Source of the DNA: Pseudomonadota bacterium
Lineage (GTDB): Bacteria; Pseudomonadota; Alphaproteobacteria; Rhizobiales; Xanthobacteraceae
Length of the DNA: 53,050 nucleotides
Assembly (NCBI GenBank): GCA_023386885.1
Contig: JAEWIX010000041.1
Location: forward strand, 1 to 53,050
Direction of reading: 5' to 3'
Each line of letters opens with the position of its first letter. Position 1 is the first letter of the stretch. The notes under the pieces were generated by a model. That model was not told where the DNA came from. It ran no database searches and worked only from the letters and a program-made list of their open reading frames with translations. Below, piece after piece: positions 50,202 through 53,050 of the stretch. The position numbers were made by a program, and so were the translations under genes.

Positions 50202-51812
50202 ATGACGCACCACATCACCCAATTCGGCTATCGCCGCCATCCGGATCAGGACCGTGCGGCCACGGACGCCGCGCATCATCCCGTCGTGGTGGTGGGCGCG
50301 GGACCGGTGGGGCTGTCGCTAGCGATCGATCTGGCGCAGCGCGGCCAGCCGGTGGTGCTGGTCGATGACGCGGACCGCATCGGCGAGGGCTCGCGCGCCA
50401 TCTGCTTCTCCAAGCGTTCGCTGGAATACTGGGATCGCCTCGGCGTCGGCCAGCGCATGGTCGACAAGGGCGTGGTATGGAGCGTCGGGAAAATTTTTCA
50501 CGGCGACGAGCAGCTCTATCAGTTCAACCTGCTGCCGGAAGACGGTCACAAGATGCCGGCCTTCATCAACCTGCAGCAGTATTACGCCGAAGCCTATCTG
50601 GTCGATCTGATCCGCGATCTTCCGGCGGTCGATCTGCGTTGGCGCAACAAGGTGACGGCGCTGGAGCAGCGCAACGATCATGTGCTGCTGACCATCGAGA
50701 CGCCGGACGGCCCTTACCGCCTCGCAACGAATTATGTCGTGGCTGCCGACGGCGCACGCTCGTCGCTGCGCGGCATGGTCGGTGCGGATTTCCACGGTCA
50801 GGTGTTCGAGGATCAATTTCTGATCGCCGACGTGAAAATGACCGCGGAGTTTCCGACCGAACGCTGGTTCTGGTTCGATCCGCCGTTCCATGCCGGGCGT
50901 TCGGCGCTGCTGCATCGCCAGCCCGACGACGTCTGGCGCATCGATCTGCAACTGAGCCCCGAGCACGACGCGACGGTGGAGCGTCGCCCCGAGAACGTGC
51001 GGCCGCGCATCGCGCGGATGCTGGGGCATGACGCGTTCGATTTCGAATGGGTCTCGGTCTACAAATTCCAGTGCCGCCGCATGGATCGTTTTGTGCATGG
51101 CCGCGTGCTGTTCGCCGGCGATTCCGCGCATCAGGTATCGCCGTTCGGCGCGCGCGGGGCCAACTCCGGACTCGAGGACGCTGAGAACCTCGCGTGGAAA
51201 CTGGCGCGGGTGTTGAAAGGCACCTCGCCTGAAGCGCTGCTGGAGAGCTATCATACCGAGCGCAGTTTCGCCGCCGATGAGAACATTCGCGAATCGACCC
51301 GCTCGACCGATTTCATGGCGCCGACGACGAAACAGGAAGCGCGGCTGCGGCGCGCGGTGCTGTCGCTCGCCAAGGAAACCGAATTCGGCAAGCGCATGGT
51401 GAACGGCGGCCGGCTGTCGACGCCGTCGCGTTACGAGACACCGCTGTCGACGCCCGATGTCGACACCTGGAACGGCGGCCCGTCGCCCGGCACGTCGATC
51501 TTCGATGCGCCGCTGAAGACGCGCGACGGCGCGGGCACGTTCCTTACCGAGGCGTTCACCGCGCTCGGCAAGGACTTCACCCTGATGCAGTTCGCCAATG
51601 GCGGCGCGGCCGCGTTGCCCGACGCGATGAAAGAGATCCGGATCGGCGGCGATGGTTTTGGCGATGACGCCGGCACCGCGCAGGCGCGTTACGACGCGCG
51701 GCCTGGCACCGCCTATCTGCTGCGGCCCGACGGTTATGTCGCCGCGCGTTTCCGCGCACCGACCCGCGACACCGTTGAAGCCGCGATGAACCGCGCCTGC
51801 GCGATCAGTTGA
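50202..51812 (+). CDS. FAD-dependent aromatic monooxygenase (group A, MhpA-like)
   Basis: A 536-residue single-component flavoprotein hydroxylase. After about 25 residues the FAD motif VVVVGAGPVGLSLAIDLAQRG appears, then SRAICFSKRSLEYWDRLG (NAD(P)H/FAD region), the DG motif VVAADGARSSLRGMVG, and the second FAD motif VLFAGDSAHQVSPFGARGANSGLEDAENLAWKL. A thioredoxin-like C-terminal part is typical of the phenol hydroxylase/MhpA group. It should hydroxylate a phenolic acid using NAD(P)H and O2, but the substrate is unknown. It heads a three-gene rightward run with a DUF2783 protein and an MBL-fold protein. Confidence 0.92.
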   Translation: MTHHITQFGYRRHPDQDRAATDAAHHPVVVVGAGPVGLSLAIDLAQRGQPVVLVDDADRIGEGSRAICFSKRSLEYWDRLGVGQRMVDKGVVWSVGKIFHGDEQLYQFNLLPEDGHKMPAFINLQQYYAEAYLVDLIRDLPAVDLRWRNKVTALEQRNDHVLLTIETPDGPYRLATNYVVAADGARSSLRGMVGADFHGQVFEDQFLIADVKMTAEFPTERWFWFDPPFHAGRSALLHRQPDDVWRIDLQLSPEHDATVERRPENVRPRIARMLGHDAFDFEWVSVYKFQCRRMDRFVHGRVLFAGDSAHQVSPFGARGANSGLEDAENLAWKLARVLKGTSPEALLESYHTERSFAADENIRESTRSTDFMAPTTKQEARLRRAVLSLAKETEFGKRMVNGGRLSTPSRYETPLSTPDVDTWNGGPSPGTSIFDAPLKTRDGAGTFLTEAFTALGKDFTLMQFANGGAAALPDAMKEIRIGGDGFGDDAGTAQARYDARPGTAYLLRPDGYVAARFRAPTRDTVEAAMNRACAIS

Positions 51813-51820
51813 GGGATATG

Positions 51821-52042
51821 ATGCCGTTATCGACCGCATCCAATTTCGCAAAGCCCGACGACGCGTTCCGCGCCATCGTCGAGGCGCATCGCGGCCTCGA
51901 CGAGGAGCAAAGCGCCGCGTTCGACGCCGCGCTGGTGCTGATCCTCGCCAACCATATCGGCGATATCGATGTGTTGCGCGAGGCCGTCGCGCTCGGCCGC
52001 CGCCGAATCGTCGCGGACGTACAGCCGCAACAACAATCGTAA
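51821..52042 (+). CDS. DUF2783 protein
   Basis: A 73-residue cytosolic protein matching DUF2783 (AFRAIVEAHRGLDEEQSAAFDAALVLILANHIGDIDVLREAVALGRR). The family is small, helical and usually found beside aromatic monooxygenases and MBL-fold hydrolases, as here; its role is unknown. The ATG at 51821 (or the adjacent 51818) has GAGGG upstream, only 8 bases after the monooxygenase stop, so translation is coupled. The next gene starts 30 bases later. Confidence 0.85.
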   Translation: MPLSTASNFAKPDDAFRAIVEAHRGLDEEQSAAFDAALVLILANHIGDIDVLREAVALGRRRIVADVQPQQQS

Positions 52043-52072
52043 CTGAAGACCGAACGAGAGAGTTTCAACGAT

Positions 52073-53023
52073 ATGGCCAAGGGTTTCGCTTCCACCACCG
52101 ATCTTGCCGAAAAGAAGGTCACCTTCTCCGAAATCGGCACCGATCTGTATGCCTTCACAGCCGAGGGCGATCCGAATTCCGCGGTGATCGTCGGTGACGA
52201 CGGCTGCATCGTGTTCGACGCGCAGGCGACGCCGGCGATGGCCAACAAGGTGATCGAGCGCGTCAAGACCGTCACCGACAAGCCGATCAAGTATGTCGTG
52301 CTGTCGCATTATCATGCGGTGCGTGTGCTTGGCGCGTCGGCCTATCATGCGCAGGGCATCATCGCCTCGCAAGAAACTTATCGTCTGGTCGAGGAGCGCG
52401 GCCAGCAGGATTGGGATTCCGAATACGGCCGCTTCCCGCGCCTGTTTCAGGACGCCGCCAGCATTCCCGGCCTGACCTGGCCGACGCTGACTTTCGAAGG
52501 CGAGATGTCGATTTATCTCGGCAAGCGCGAGGTGCGGCTGATGCAGCTTGGCGCCGGCCACACCTCCGGCGACATCGTCGCATGGGTGCCGGATGCCGAA
52601 GTGATGTTCTCCGGCGACCTGATCGAATATCACTCCGCCTGCTATTGCGGCGACGCGCACTTACGCGAATGGCCGATGACCTTGAACGAGATCCGCGAAT
52701 TCAATCCCAAGGCGATTGCGCCGGGACGCGGCGACGCGCTGAAAGGCTTGTCGACGACGCGCGAAGCAATCGCCATGACCCGCGATTTCGTGATGTCGCT
52801 CTATGGCGCTGCGGAAATGTCGGTCGCCAAGGGGCGCGGTCTCAAGGACACCATGGCAGCAGCGCGCGAGGTGATGGATCCGAAATTCTCCAGCTTCGCG
52901 ATTTATGAGCACTGCCTGCCGTTCAATGTGTCGCGGGCCTTCGACGAGGCGTCCGGCATCGACGATCCGGTGATCTGGACCGACAAGCGCGACCGCGAAA
53001 TGTGGGCAACGCTGCAAGGGTGA
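52073..53023 (+). CDS. Metallo-beta-lactamase-fold protein with altered metal site
   Basis: A 316-residue MBL-fold protein. The first metal motif reads SHYHAVRVLG: H79 and H81 are kept, but the Asp and second His of HxHxDH are V83 and R84. H163 (GAGHTSGD) and D182 (FSGDLIEYHS) are kept, while the final His is R219 (APGRGD). At most a mononuclear site remains. The protein may be a hydrolase with changed metal use, a thiolesterase or a binding protein. It follows the monooxygenase and DUF2783 genes, so it likely acts on the product of that reaction. AACGAGAGAG precedes the ATG. Confidence 0.88.
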   Translation: MAKGFASTTDLAEKKVTFSEIGTDLYAFTAEGDPNSAVIVGDDGCIVFDAQATPAMANKVIERVKTVTDKPIKYVVLSHYHAVRVLGASAYHAQGIIASQETYRLVEERGQQDWDSEYGRFPRLFQDAASIPGLTWPTLTFEGEMSIYLGKREVRLMQLGAGHTSGDIVAWVPDAEVMFSGDLIEYHSACYCGDAHLREWPMTLNEIREFNPKAIAPGRGDALKGLSTTREAIAMTRDFVMSLYGAAEMSVAKGRGLKDTMAAAREVMDPKFSSFAIYEHCLPFNVSRAFDEASGIDDPVIWTDKRDREMWATLQG

Positions 53024-53030
53024 AGTTATT

Positions 53031-53050
53031 CGTCATTGCGAGGAGCGCAG
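53031..53050. repeat. Start of a dispersed repeat (cut by the window end)
   Basis: CGTCATTGCGAGGAGCGCAG, 7 bases after the last stop codon, is the beginning of an intergenic repeat common in Bradyrhizobium relatives (general knowledge; only this fragment is visible). Confidence 0.55.

Noticed and set aside
50319..51851. Open frame of 510 codons opposite the FAD monooxygenase
   Set aside because: Its Arg/His/Gln-rich composition is typical of antisense frames, and the opposite strand has clear FAD motifs.

Overview
The window is high-GC alphaproteobacterial chromosome. Several things point to the Bradyrhizobium / Rhodopseudomonas / Afipia / Nitrobacter group (Nitrobacteraceae): gene content, dispersed palindromic intergenic repeats of the kind common there, a fused LivM-LivG transporter subunit, and paralogous caspase-like and OmpA-like envelope proteins. 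The assignment is inference from content; no rRNA or phylogenetic marker was compared. I see no insertion sequence, phage, integron or CRISPR array. It reads as core or stable accessory chromosome.

Layout. (1) 1-5.2 kb: the start of a leftward gene, DsbB, an AbrB-type permease, two small exported Cys-containing proteins, a LrgA/LrgB pair and a DsbA-like thiol oxidoreductase. (2) 5.3-7.8 kb: tRNA-Leu(CAA), then molybdenum cofactor genes mobA, moeA and a TusA-type sulfur carrier. (3) 7.8-11.6 kb: a group III truncated haemoglobin divergent from an NsrR-type [Fe-S] regulator with a candidate operator, a PAS protein and an orphan cytochrome c oxidase subunit I. (4) 11.6-17.2 kb: a LysR regulator, an ECF sigma factor, folE, a Rieske/FAD reductase, DUF4142 and cupredoxin proteins, and a DUF488 protein with a histone-H1-like tail. 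(5) 17.2-20.1 kb: a Cu(I)-exporting P1B-1 ATPase divergent from CsoR, with a clear operator between them. (6) 20.2-25.2 kb: a branched-chain amino-acid-type ABC transporter (binding protein, LivH, LivM-LivG fusion, LivF). (7) 25.5-33.7 kb: hemE, oligopeptidase B, a serine/alanine-glyoxylate aminotransferase, an LssY C-terminal-domain protein, a degenerate thermonuclease and an unrecognised protein of about 600 residues.

(8) 33.7-48.6 kb is the most unusual part. It holds two paralogous exported caspase-fold proteins, both lacking the catalytic His and Cys. It also holds two related membrane-fusion proteins with matching cysteines, an RND pump, two paralogous OmpA-domain lipoprotein-like proteins with RSLS motifs, an AsmA protein, a membrane class III nucleotide cyclase and a Crp/Fnr-family regulator. 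A textbook TGTGA-N6-TCACA site lies in front of the outermost gene. My reading is an envelope module built on inactive caspase folds and possibly controlled by a cyclic nucleotide made and sensed locally.

(9) 48.7 kb to the end: an intact AHL-lactonase-like metallo-hydrolase, a MarR regulator with a palindromic candidate operator, an FAD-dependent aromatic monooxygenase, a DUF2783 protein and a second metallo-beta-lactamase-fold protein whose metal ligands are partly replaced. This looks like an aromatic or quinone-type catabolic cluster.

Start codons were chosen by ribosome-binding-site and signal-peptide reasoning and are flagged where uncertain. No database search was possible.
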